From Ensifer sp. LC163 (GTDB lineage: Bacteria; Pseudomonadota; Alphaproteobacteria; Rhizobiales; Rhizobiaceae): a stretch of DNA of 60,829 nucleotides. Under the pieces are notes generated by a model. It was not told the DNA's origin, made no database searches, and saw nothing but the letters and a program-made list of their open reading frames with translations. The position numbers and the translations under genes were made by a program. Of this stretch, positions 53,788 to 60,829 are shown piece after piece. The first letter of the stretch is position 1; every line of letters begins with the position of its first letter. The stretch covers positions 1-60,829 of the forward strand of contig NZ_MBSS01000030.1 of NCBI RefSeq assembly GCF_001695855.1. The letters run 5' to 3'.

Positions 53788-54519
53788 ATGAACGGTCCAA
53801 TTGTTTCCGTCAAAAACCTGCACAAATGGTATTCCGGCGTTCATGCCCTTAGGGGTGTCTCGGTCGATTTCGCGCGCAATGAAGCTGTCGGCCTGATCGG
53901 CGACAACGGTGCGGGCAAGTCGACGCTGATCAACATCCTTTCCGGTGTCCAGAAGCAGGACGAAGGTCGCATTTTTGTCGAAGGCAAGGAGGCGACGATA
54001 TCAAGTCCGCGTGACTCGATGCGGCTCGGTATCGAGACCATCTATCAATACAACTCCATGGTGCCGACCATGTCGATCGCTCGGAATCTCTTCATTGGCC
54101 GCGAGCCGATCAAGTACTCCCTCTTCGGCATTGGCGTGCTCGACATGCGCAAGATGCGCAAGGAGAGCGTACAGGCCATCGCGGATGTCGATCTGCACCT
54201 GCGCTCGCCCGACGCTTTGGTTGGCGAACTCTCGGGCGGCCAACGACAGGGCGTCGCTATCGCGCGAGCCATGCACTTCAAGTCGAAAGTCATGATCCTC
54301 GACGAGCCGACAAATCACCTGTCGGTGAAGGAAACCAATAAGGTCATAGGTTTCGTTCGCTCGTTGAAGGAACAGAACGTCACCGGCATCTTCATCAGCC
54401 ACAATATGCACCACGTGTTCGAGTCCTGCGACCGGGTTGTCGCTATGGCGCGTGGGCAGATCGTGCTCGACAGGCGCGTCAGCGAGACGTCGATCGACGA
54501 AGTTCAATCCGTGCTCTGA
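53788..54519 (+). CDS. Sugar ABC transporter ATP-binding protein, single-domain
   Basis: A 243-aa nucleotide-binding protein. Walker A is GDNGAGKSTL, signature ELSGGQRQGVAIARAM, Walker B VMILDEPTNHLSVKE. Ribose-type importers usually carry a fused double-domain ATPase (about 500 aa), so a single domain that would work as a homodimer is the fructose (FrcA)-like arrangement. It completes the importer with the binding protein and permease. Confidence 0.9.
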   Translation: MNGPIVSVKNLHKWYSGVHALRGVSVDFARNEAVGLIGDNGAGKSTLINILSGVQKQDEGRIFVEGKEATISSPRDSMRLGIETIYQYNSMVPTMSIARNLFIGREPIKYSLFGIGVLDMRKMRKESVQAIADVDLHLRSPDALVGELSGGQRQGVAIARAMHFKSKVMILDEPTNHLSVKETNKVIGFVRSLKEQNVTGIFISHNMHHVFESCDRVVAMARGQIVLDRRVSETSIDEVQSVL

Positions 54520-54531
54520 GGAGGAATGCAG

Positions 54532-55272
54532 GTGAAACCACTTGAGGGAAGGGTGGCGCTGGTCACAGGCGGTCTCGGCACGCTCGGTCGCGCGCAGACC
54601 AGTAAACTCAGCGCCGAAGGCGCGACCGTCATCGTGCTCGATCGCCCCGGTCACGAGGGACAGGCCACAACGCAAGGCCTTGGCGAGAATGCGCGCTTTC
54701 TCGGTTGTGATCTCAACGACCTTGCGCGGTCAGAGCAACTCATTCGAGAGGAGGCCGAGGCATCAGGCGGCATCGACATCCTGATCAACAACGCTGCGCT
54801 CATCATCAACAAGCCGTTCCAGGACTTCAGCCTCGAGGAGTACGAGGATCAAATCCGCGTCAATTCCTCGGCTGCTTTTGCAGCGGTGCGAGCCTGTGCC
54901 GAGTGGATGAAACAAAAACGAAGCGGAAAGATCCTCAACTTCGCGTCCATCACACTCAACGGACAGTGGGATGGTTATGTGCCCTATGTCGCTTCGAAGG
55001 GGGCGATGATCGGCCTGACGAAGTCGCTTGCGCGGGAACTCGGCCCCCATGGCATCAACGTCAATGCCATCTCCCCCGGAGCCGTCATCTCCGAGGCCGA
55101 AAACCGTGTCTTTGCAGATCGACTTCAGGAGTACAACGATTGGGTTCTGGAGCGGCAATGCATCAAGGCACGTCTCAAGCCCGAGGACGTGGCGGAGCTT
55201 GTCTATTTCCTCGTTTCCCCGGCCTCAGACATGATCACGGGTCAGAACTTCGCCATTGACGGCGGTTGGTAG
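54532..55272 (+). CDS. SDR family sugar dehydrogenase
   Basis: A 246-aa classical short-chain dehydrogenase. The cofactor loop is TGGLGTLG near residue 13, NNAAL follows strand 4, and the catalytic Y152-x3-K156 is in YVASKGAM. It ends in the usual GQNFAIDGGW. A GTG start at 54532 is chosen because GGAGGA then sits seven bases upstream; the ATG at 54526 would leave almost no spacing. The length and role match Caulobacter XylB: oxidation of the sugar to its lactone, the first step of the pathway. Confidence 0.85.
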   Translation: MKPLEGRVALVTGGLGTLGRAQTSKLSAEGATVIVLDRPGHEGQATTQGLGENARFLGCDLNDLARSEQLIREEAEASGGIDILINNAALIINKPFQDFSLEEYEDQIRVNSSAAFAAVRACAEWMKQKRSGKILNFASITLNGQWDGYVPYVASKGAMIGLTKSLARELGPHGINVNAISPGAVISEAENRVFADRLQEYNDWVLERQCIKARLKPEDVAELVYFLVSPASDMITGQNFAIDGGW

Positions 55273-56172
55273 ATGGTTGTCGAACGGGTCACCGTCGAGA
55301 ACGGCAGCGCGCACCTGCAGCTCGTTCCGGCGCTTGGCGGTGGGATCGCGGAGCTTGATGTGCGAACTGCGAGCGGAGACTGGGTTCCTGTATTGAGGCC
55401 CTGGCATGGCCGGTTGGAGGATGGTCCCTTCGAACTGGGATGTAACGTCCTGGTTCCGTTTTCGAACCGCATTTCCGGGGGCGGTTTCGAGCATGACAGT
55501 GAGTTCCATCGCGTGCCTGCCAACCTTGCCGGCGAGCCGTTCCCTATTCACGGCGACGGCTTCCAGCGGCACTGGCACTTGCTTGCTCACAATGGTGAGA
55601 CAGTGGAACTCGGATGCGATGGGGAGATCGGTCCATTTCGCTATCGGGCTTGGCAGCTCTTTACCCTTCGGGACGACAGGCTGGTGGTGGAGCTGCGCGT
55701 CCAAAACCTCTCGCAGCAAGCGCTACCTTTCGGCATTGGGTTCCATCCGTGGTTTCCGCGAAATGAGGGCACTCGGCTGAAATTTCGGGCCACGGAGTTT
55801 TGGCTAGAGGACGGCAATCATCTTCCCGCTGGTCGGCGGAGCATTTGCGAGGTTCCGGACCGGAACTTTGGCGACGGCCGGGCACTGCCCGAGCATTGGA
55901 TTAACAACGCCTTCGGTGGGTGGGCGCGAGAAGCGATCATTTCCCAGGAGGCGGGGGCCGCTTCGGTCAAGATCACTGTTTCCGATACTCTTGGATATGC
56001 GCTGGTCTATTCGCCAGGATCGAAGGCGGACTTCTTTTGTTTCGAGCCGGTTTCCCACCCGGTAGACGCACATAATCTCGTTGGCCGTCCGGGTTTAAGG
56101 GTACTCGAACGTCATGAGGAACTGACGGCTTCAATGACGCTGAATTGGGATGAACGATATGGAACTCGATAA
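55273..56172 (+). CDS. Aldose 1-epimerase (galactose mutarotase) family protein
   Basis: A 299-aa beta-sandwich mutarotase-like protein. The substrate-site histidines are in PIHGDGFQRHWH and GIGFHPWFPR, and the acid Glu is probably in CFEPVSHPVDAHN. It interconverts sugar anomers, supplying the form required by the dehydrogenase. Its ATG follows the SDR stop with no spacing, so translation is coupled. Confidence 0.85.
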   Translation: MVVERVTVENGSAHLQLVPALGGGIAELDVRTASGDWVPVLRPWHGRLEDGPFELGCNVLVPFSNRISGGGFEHDSEFHRVPANLAGEPFPIHGDGFQRHWHLLAHNGETVELGCDGEIGPFRYRAWQLFTLRDDRLVVELRVQNLSQQALPFGIGFHPWFPRNEGTRLKFRATEFWLEDGNHLPAGRRSICEVPDRNFGDGRALPEHWINNAFGGWAREAIISQEAGAASVKITVSDTLGYALVYSPGSKADFFCFEPVSHPVDAHNLVGRPGLRVLERHEELTASMTLNWDERYGTR

Positions 56173-57295
56173 GTCTGGCACCTTCGTTGGTCGTGTGTGG
56201 TCATCTGAGGAACAGGGACCGGTGTTGGTGACTGTCAGGGCAGGCGTAGTCTTCGACATCACGTCGAAAGAGGCGCCAACGATGCGGGATCTCGCGGAGA
56301 TGGATGATCCTGTTAGATACGTCAGGGCGCAACGGGGGAGGGCGATCTGCGATCTGGTGGAGCTCCTCTCGGCAATTCCTGCGAAGTCCGAAACGCCACG
56401 GATCCTCGCACCATGTGACCTCCAGGCGATCAAAGCCTGCGGCGTCACCTTCGCACGATCGATGCTCGAAAGAGTCATCGAAGAGCGCGCTGCCGGCAAT
56501 CCAGAACGTGCCTCCGAAATCCGCGAGCGCGTGACAATGCTCGTCGGCGATAGCTTAAGCAACCTCAAGGCCGGCTCACCGGCGGCGGCAAAGGTCAAGC
56601 AGGCGCTGATCGAAGAAGGCGTATGGTCCCAATATCTCGAAGTCGGGATCGGTCCCGACGCCGAAGTCTTCACCAAAGGCCAGGTTATGTCAGCCGTCGG
56701 CTACGGGGATGAAGTGGGTCTGCACCCGATTTCGAGATGGAATAACCCCGAGCCCGAGGTCGTGCTGGTTGTCAACAGTAGAGGCATAGTCAAGGGAGCC
56801 ACGCTCGGTAATGACGTGAACTTGCGTGATGTTGAAGGGCGGTCAGCACTCTTGCTTGGCAAGGCCAAGGACAACAACGCATCCTGCGCGCTCGGACCGT
56901 TCATTCGGCTGTTCGACGAGAGCTATTCGCTCGACGACGTGCGCAATGCAGAGCTAAATTTGCGGATAGAAGGCCAGGATGGGTATGCGCTGACAGGCCG
57001 GAGTTCCATGAAGGAAATCAGCCGCGACCCGCTTGACCTCGTCGCACAGACCATCGGTGACCACCATCAGTACCCCGATGGCTTCATGTTGTTTATGGGC
57101 ACACTGTTTGCGCCCGTTGAAGATCGCGACGTTCCAGGTCAGGGTTTTACGCACAAGATCGGGGATCTAGTCACAATCTCGAATCGGCAACTCGGGGAAC
57201 TGGTGAACACGGTGCGTCTGTCGACCGAGTGTAGCCCCTGGACATTTGGCACATCGCACCTGATGCGTAATCTTGTGGCGCGCCGGCTGATCTGA
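56150..57295 (+). CDS. FAH-family 2-keto-3-deoxy sugar-acid dehydratase (XylX-like)
   Basis: A 381-aa fumarylacetoacetate-hydrolase-family protein. The size and N-terminal arrangement (FVGRVWSSEEQGPVLVTVRA) resemble Caulobacter XylX, the 2-keto-3-deoxy-D-xylonate dehydratase. Metal ligands are expected at E201 and E203 (NNPEPEVVLVV) and the Asp of LGNDVNLRD. It would convert the 2-keto-3-deoxy acid to 2-oxoglutarate semialdehyde, which the next gene oxidises. ATGs at 56150 and 56159 are possible; either overlaps the mutarotase gene. A hydrolase role, as in the fucose route, is the main alternative. Confidence 0.82.
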   Translation: MNDMELDKSGTFVGRVWSSEEQGPVLVTVRAGVVFDITSKEAPTMRDLAEMDDPVRYVRAQRGRAICDLVELLSAIPAKSETPRILAPCDLQAIKACGVTFARSMLERVIEERAAGNPERASEIRERVTMLVGDSLSNLKAGSPAAAKVKQALIEEGVWSQYLEVGIGPDAEVFTKGQVMSAVGYGDEVGLHPISRWNNPEPEVVLVVNSRGIVKGATLGNDVNLRDVEGRSALLLGKAKDNNASCALGPFIRLFDESYSLDDVRNAELNLRIEGQDGYALTGRSSMKEISRDPLDLVAQTIGDHHQYPDGFMLFMGTLFAPVEDRDVPGQGFTHKIGDLVTISNRQLGELVNTVRLSTECSPWTFGTSHLMRNLVARRLI

Positions 57296-57307
57296 AGGGA
57301 ACCGACC

Positions 57308-58741
57308 ATGACATTGCACCAGAACCTGATTGCCGGCGAATGGGTTGGCGGTGATGGCGTTGCCAACATCAACCCGTCCGACACCAACGACGTGATCGGG
57401 GACTATGCCCGCGCCTCGGCCGAGGATGCCAAGGCGGCGATCGCCGCCGCCAAGGCGGCGTTTCCGGCCTGGTCGCGCTCCGGCATTCTCGAACGCCACG
57501 CCATCCTGCGAAAGACCGCCGACGAGATTTTGGCGCGCAAGGACGAACTCGGGCGGCTGTTGTCGCGCGAGGAAGGCAAGACGCTGGCCGAAGGCATCGG
57601 CGAGACGGTGCGCGCCGGCCAGATCTTCGACTTCTTCGCCGGCGAGACACTGCGACTGGCCGGCGAGGTCATTCCCTCGGTGCGCCCGAACATCGGCGTC
57701 GAGATCACCCGCGAGCCGGTCGGCGTCGTCGGCATCATCACGCCGTGGAATTTTCCGATCGCCATTCCCGCCTGGAAGATCGCGCCGGCGCTGTGCTACG
57801 GCAACACCATCGTCTTCAAGCCGGCCGAACTGGTGCCCGGCTGCTCATGGGCGATCGTCGACATTCTCATGCGCGCCGGCCTGCCGAGGGGCGTGTTGAA
57901 CCTGGTGATGGGCAAGGGCTCGGTCGTCGGCCAGGCGATGCTCGACAGCCCCGACATCCAGGCGATCACCTTTACCGGCTCGACCGGCACCGGCAAACGC
58001 GTGGCGCTGGCCTCGGTCGAGCACAATCGCAAGTACCAGCTGGAAATGGGCGGCAAGAACCCGTTCGTGGTGCTCGACGATGCCGATCTCGGTGTTGCCG
58101 TCGAAGCCGCCGTCAACTCCGCCTTCTTCTCCACCGGCCAGCGCTGCACCGCCTCGTCGCGCATCATTGTCACCGACGGCATCCACGACCGCTTCGTGGC
58201 GGCGATGGGGGAACGGATGAAGGGCCTCGTCATCGACGATGCGCTGAAGGCCGGCACCCATATCGGCCCGGTGGTCGACCAGAGCCAGCTCAACCAGGAC
58301 ACCGACTATATCGCCATCGGCAAACAGGAAGGCGCCAGGCTCGCCTTCGGCGGCGAACTGCTGCAGCGCGACACGCCCGGCTTCTACCTGCAGCCGGCGC
58401 TGTTTACCGAGGCGACCAATGCGATGCGCATCTCGCGCGAGGAGATCTTCGGACCGGTCGCGTCGGTGATCCGGGTGAAGGACTATGACGAGGCACTCAG
58501 CGTTGCCAACGACACGCCGTTCGGGCTGTCGTCGGGCATTGCCACCACCAGCCTCAAACACGCGACGCATTTCAAGCGCCAGGCCGAGGCCGGCATGGTG
58601 ATGGTCAACCTGCCGACCGCCGGCGTCGATTTCCACGTGCCGTTCGGCGGCCGCAAGGGCTCCTCCCACGGCGCGCGCGAGCAGGGCCGCTATGCCGCCG
58701 AATTCTACACCACCGTCAAGACGGCCTACACCTTGGCTTAA
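57308..58741 (+). CDS. Aldehyde dehydrogenase, probable 2-oxoglutarate semialdehyde dehydrogenase
   Basis: A 477-aa NAD(P)-dependent aldehyde dehydrogenase. Catalytic C280 is in FSTGQRCTAS, E246 in YQLEMGGKNP and N148 in TPWNFPIAIP. The N-terminal ANINPSDTNDVIGDYARAS and the C-terminal AYTLA resemble 2-oxoglutarate semialdehyde dehydrogenases of pentose-acid routes. It would produce 2-oxoglutarate for the TCA cycle. Third codon positions are almost all G or C, clearly more so than in the upstream genes of the operon, so it may have a separate origin. Confidence 0.88.
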   Translation: MTLHQNLIAGEWVGGDGVANINPSDTNDVIGDYARASAEDAKAAIAAAKAAFPAWSRSGILERHAILRKTADEILARKDELGRLLSREEGKTLAEGIGETVRAGQIFDFFAGETLRLAGEVIPSVRPNIGVEITREPVGVVGIITPWNFPIAIPAWKIAPALCYGNTIVFKPAELVPGCSWAIVDILMRAGLPRGVLNLVMGKGSVVGQAMLDSPDIQAITFTGSTGTGKRVALASVEHNRKYQLEMGGKNPFVVLDDADLGVAVEAAVNSAFFSTGQRCTASSRIIVTDGIHDRFVAAMGERMKGLVIDDALKAGTHIGPVVDQSQLNQDTDYIAIGKQEGARLAFGGELLQRDTPGFYLQPALFTEATNAMRISREEIFGPVASVIRVKDYDEALSVANDTPFGLSSGIATTSLKHATHFKRQAEAGMVMVNLPTAGVDFHVPFGGRKGSSHGAREQGRYAAEFYTTVKTAYTLA

Positions 58742-58903
58742 GCGGGAATGTTTAGGTTGAGGCGCCGCCTTGAGTTCATTCGAGGCAAGGAGGGAGGGGC
58801 CGACGGTTCGGTTCCCTTCAAGGCGCACAGTGTTTATGGGCTCATAGAGTCGGGCCTACCGACGTTGGTCGAATGCTGGCAGAGATTTACGAACTTAACA
58901 AAC

Positions 58904-58932
58904 TTGACGAACTTCTACATCTTGCCTAAATT
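58904..58932 (+). promoter_or_regulatory. Probable promoter of the Xre/RES pair
   Basis: TTGACG (58904-58909), a 17-base spacer, TAAATT (58927-58932), then GGAGG and the ATG at 58955. Repeated AACTT units (AACTTAACAAACTTGACGAACTT region) overlap the -35 and could be the antitoxin's own binding site. Confidence 0.55.
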
Positions 58933-58954
58933 GTAGCGCAGGAGGCTGAAGACC

Positions 58955-59629
58955 ATGCCCACTACGAAAACTGTAGCCAACGAGCCCCGAAACGATTCTT
59001 CCAACGTTGCGCTCTCGATGAAGCTGCCCCGGAAGGCAGATTTCGAGAAGGCGTTGATCAGGCAATACGCCAAGGCGGTTAAGCTGAGCCGAAAGGCCGG
59101 CCATCAGGTCAGTTTCCGTGTCGTCGTGGATCCGCTGGCCGGAGCGCAGACAATCTCAGTCGTTGAAGAAGAACCGCTGTCTCATCAGGATGCGTTTCCA
59201 GTTGAAGAGGTACCAGAGCCGAATGACGAACTCCAGGCAGCGTTGGCTGCCGCACGGGAGCGCGGCCGGCGTCGGGTGGCGGAGATTCTCGCGGAGGATG
59301 ATATGTTGAGCGCGGAAGCGTTCGCGGACCTGCTCGGCGTTTCGCGCGTCACGGTCAACACAAAGCGTCAGAACGGGCAGGTTCTCGGACTCGACGGCGC
59401 CAAGCGGGGCTTCCGTTTTCCGTCATGGCAACTCGATCGGGATGGTCGGCCCTATGCCGTGCTTCCGAAACTGCACGAGGTCCTCGGTGGTGCATGGGCG
59501 GTTTACCGCTTCCTTGTCACGCCGCACGGCGCTTTGGATGGCCGGAAGGGTCTCGACGCGCTGAAACGCGGTCAGGATGATGAAGTGGTTGCAGCGGCCG
59601 AGAGTGTCGCCCGCGGTGATTTTCGCTGA
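58955..59629 (+). CDS. Xre/MbcA-ParS-type antitoxin
   Basis: A 224-aa protein. The N-terminal part is polar; the middle has a helix-turn-helix (MLSAEAFADLLGVSRVTVNT). The C-terminal toxin-binding domain (FRFPSWQLDRDGRPYAVLPK, LHEVLGGAWAVYRFL) is typical of the MbcA/ParS/Xre antitoxins that partner RES toxins. It would neutralise the toxin and repress the promoter upstream. GGAGG is 8 bases before the ATG. The toxin gene follows with no gap. Confidence 0.85.
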   Translation: MPTTKTVANEPRNDSSNVALSMKLPRKADFEKALIRQYAKAVKLSRKAGHQVSFRVVVDPLAGAQTISVVEEEPLSHQDAFPVEEVPEPNDELQAALAAARERGRRRVAEILAEDDMLSAEAFADLLGVSRVTVNTKRQNGQVLGLDGAKRGFRFPSWQLDRDGRPYAVLPKLHEVLGGAWAVYRFLVTPHGALDGRKGLDALKRGQDDEVVAAAESVARGDFR

Positions 59630-60247
59630 ATGACCGGAATAAAGCCGCCTCCGGGTTTCGAGAAATCCCTCCTCGACATCGAGACTATTCCTGCCGGTCG
59701 TCGATTTGGACGTATCTATGCGAGCGCCTTTCCCGACCCGTTAGGATATGGAAAGACGCCGAGCCGGTTCAGTGATCCCCGCCGGCGTGACCCGGCAAGG
59801 CGGTTTGGCGTCGTCTATTTGGGCGACACACTCAAGGTCTGCTTCCTGGAAGCGGTCCTGCGTGATAGGCGCGATGGTCTCGTGGGCGATCTCCCGATCG
59901 AGGAGAAGGAGATCTATGCGCGGCGTTATTCAGAGATTGAGACGATCGCGGATCTCCGCCTTGTTGATCTCCGCGCGGACCACGCGATCAGAATGGGAGT
60001 GCCGACGGATGTCGCGAAATCTTCCCGCCAAACCCTTGCGAGGGCGTGGTCGCTTGCCTTCCATGAGCACCGATCCGTGCCGGACGGCATAATCTATCCA
60101 TCTCGCCTGAATGGACATACGAATCTTGCGATCTTTGACCGCGCCATCTCAAAGTTGTCGGCGGTACGCGTCGTGCCATTGATTGGAGCACCAAGCCTTG
60201 CCACCGTCATAAACGATCTTCGCGTGAGCCTCGTCGACATCATCTGA
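59630..60247 (+). CDS. RES-domain toxin
   Basis: A 205-aa RES-domain protein. The conserved Arg is in GRRFGRIYAS, a Glu in VCFLEAVLRD and a Ser in DGIIYPSRLNG. RES toxins (such as MbcT and Res) degrade NAD+, halting growth when the antitoxin is lost. The ATG directly follows the antitoxin stop. The frame is intact and the domain complete. It may stabilise this replicon or the adjacent sugar island. Confidence 0.88.
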   Translation: MTGIKPPPGFEKSLLDIETIPAGRRFGRIYASAFPDPLGYGKTPSRFSDPRRRDPARRFGVVYLGDTLKVCFLEAVLRDRRDGLVGDLPIEEKEIYARRYSEIETIADLRLVDLRADHAIRMGVPTDVAKSSRQTLARAWSLAFHEHRSVPDGIIYPSRLNGHTNLAIFDRAISKLSAVRVVPLIGAPSLATVINDLRVSLVDII

Positions 60248-60704
60248 GATCGCCACGAAGGCCAAAATTTTCGGTGGAACAGCGGGACTGCTTATGCCTT
60301 TGGCCCGATGGTATCAATGACATCATAGCTTGCGATGAAAGCCTCCGGTCCATTGCTCAACAGGGCGAGCACACTCGATTGGGTTACACATACGATCTCT
60401 CGCTGTGTGGCTGCTTCCAGCCTGTTGAGATCAAAGAGTGGGTAGGGCGCCGACACCGGACAGCTCTTTGCCACGCTGCGTCATTGGTGACGCATCAAAC
60501 TTCCGCTCGACGATCGACTTCCTGACGGGGATCAACCGGTACTGGTTCCAGCGGTTAGTCCGCGTACGCTTCGGCCGATTTAGAGAATTCCCATGTCTCT
60601 CGCATGCCGATCGCTTGCGAGGCCAGCGAAAGGCTTGTTGCTTAGTTGTTCACCTTCGGGACATCCTAACCGAAGTGCATCATGCCGGTTTTTAGGGTAG
60701 GGGT
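60248..60704. other. 457-bp stretch without a confident gene
   Basis: Short frames on both strands (for example 60474-60292 minus, starting MAKSCPVSAPYPLFDLNRLE) cannot be assigned. It lies between the RES toxin and an IS30-type element and may hold that element's end. Confidence 0.3.
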
Positions 60705-60829
60705 TCAGCTTCCATCTTGCAAATGTGCCCTGAACACTTCGGCCGGCGTCCTGTAATTCAGGCACTTTCTCGGCTGGTCGTTGAGATGGCGAGCAAGCTG
60801 GATGAGCTTGCGTTGCGACACGGCTGCAA
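60705..60829 (-). CDS. IS30-family transposase, 3' end only (cut by window edge)
   Basis: The leftward frame entering from the window edge reads AAVSQRKLIQLARHLNDQPR, KCLNYRTPAEVFRAHLQDGS-stop. The NDQPRKCLNYRTPAEVF motif is the standard C-terminal end of IS30 transposases. The rest lies outside the window. Confidence 0.8.
   Translation of the reverse strand, partial: AAVSQRKLIQLARHLNDQPRKCLNYRTPAEVFRAHLQDGS

Noticed and set aside
1-60829. CRISPR array, tRNA or rRNA genes
   Set aside because: No regularly spaced direct repeats with unique spacers and no cloverleaf or rRNA-like sequence was seen while reading the window.

Overview
The window looks like accessory DNA (plasmid, chromid or genomic island) of an alphaproteobacterium of the order Hyphomicrobiales, most likely a rhizobium-type organism (Rhizobiaceae or relatives). 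The reasons are GC-rich coding sequence, many binding-protein-dependent ABC uptake operons with their own regulators, a DUF982 protein, a HyuA/DUF917 pair and a mixed population of insertion sequences. No rRNA, tRNA or CRISPR array was seen. All calls come from reading sequence and translations; no database search was run.

Layout. 1-150: 5' end of an IS1182-type transposase and two strong hairpins. 0.2-10.6 kb: a divergent catabolic island. Leftward run a sialidase-fold (Asp-box) protein, a PdxA-family dehydrogenase and an iron-containing alcohol dehydrogenase; rightward run an EamA exporter, a complete Dpp/Opp-type ABC importer and a DapA/NanA-family lyase. 10.7-16 kb: HPP-CBS membrane protein, LysR regulator divergent from a 5-formyl-THF cyclo-ligase-like gene, small hypotheticals and a ProC-like gene lacking its Rossmann start. 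16-21.9 kb: NmrA-type reductase, secreted cupin and an EmrAB-type efflux pair, opposite a winged-helix/TPR regulator. 22-30.5 kb: one tightly overlapping leftward operon with an Lrp-type regulator, HyuA, DUF917 and a second complete Dpp/Opp importer, preceded by three evenly spaced dyad sites. 30.9-34.1 kb: type II secretion remnant, with intact prepilin peptidase and secretin but a frameshifted, truncated gspE. 34.4-37.8 kb: Tat-exported multicopper oxidase plus a SCO-cytochrome c fusion.

37.8-48.7 kb is a graveyard of mobile and broken genes. It holds IS110 and IS630 remnants, a second fragment of gspD, a serine recombinase, a truncated chemoreceptor, a DNA adenine methylase tail, a response regulator with a damaged receiver, and one intact IS1595-type element with an 8-bp target duplication. 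48.7-58.7 kb is a complete sugar catabolic locus: ABC sugar importer, mutarotase, SDR dehydrogenase, SMP-30 lactonase, enolase-superfamily dehydratase, XylX-like FAH-family dehydratase and 2-oxoglutarate-semialdehyde-type dehydrogenase, with a GntR regulator and a perfect 17-bp palindrome in the divergent promoter. This amounts to a Weimberg-type non-phosphorylative route whose acid dehydratase is an enolase-superfamily protein. The window ends with a Xre/RES toxin-antitoxin pair and the 3' end of an IS30-type transposase.

The best candidates for something not yet described are the sialidase/PdxA/Fe-ADH + Dpp + DapA island (substrate unknown), the Lrp-HyuA-DUF917-Dpp operon, and the substrate of the Weimberg-type locus.
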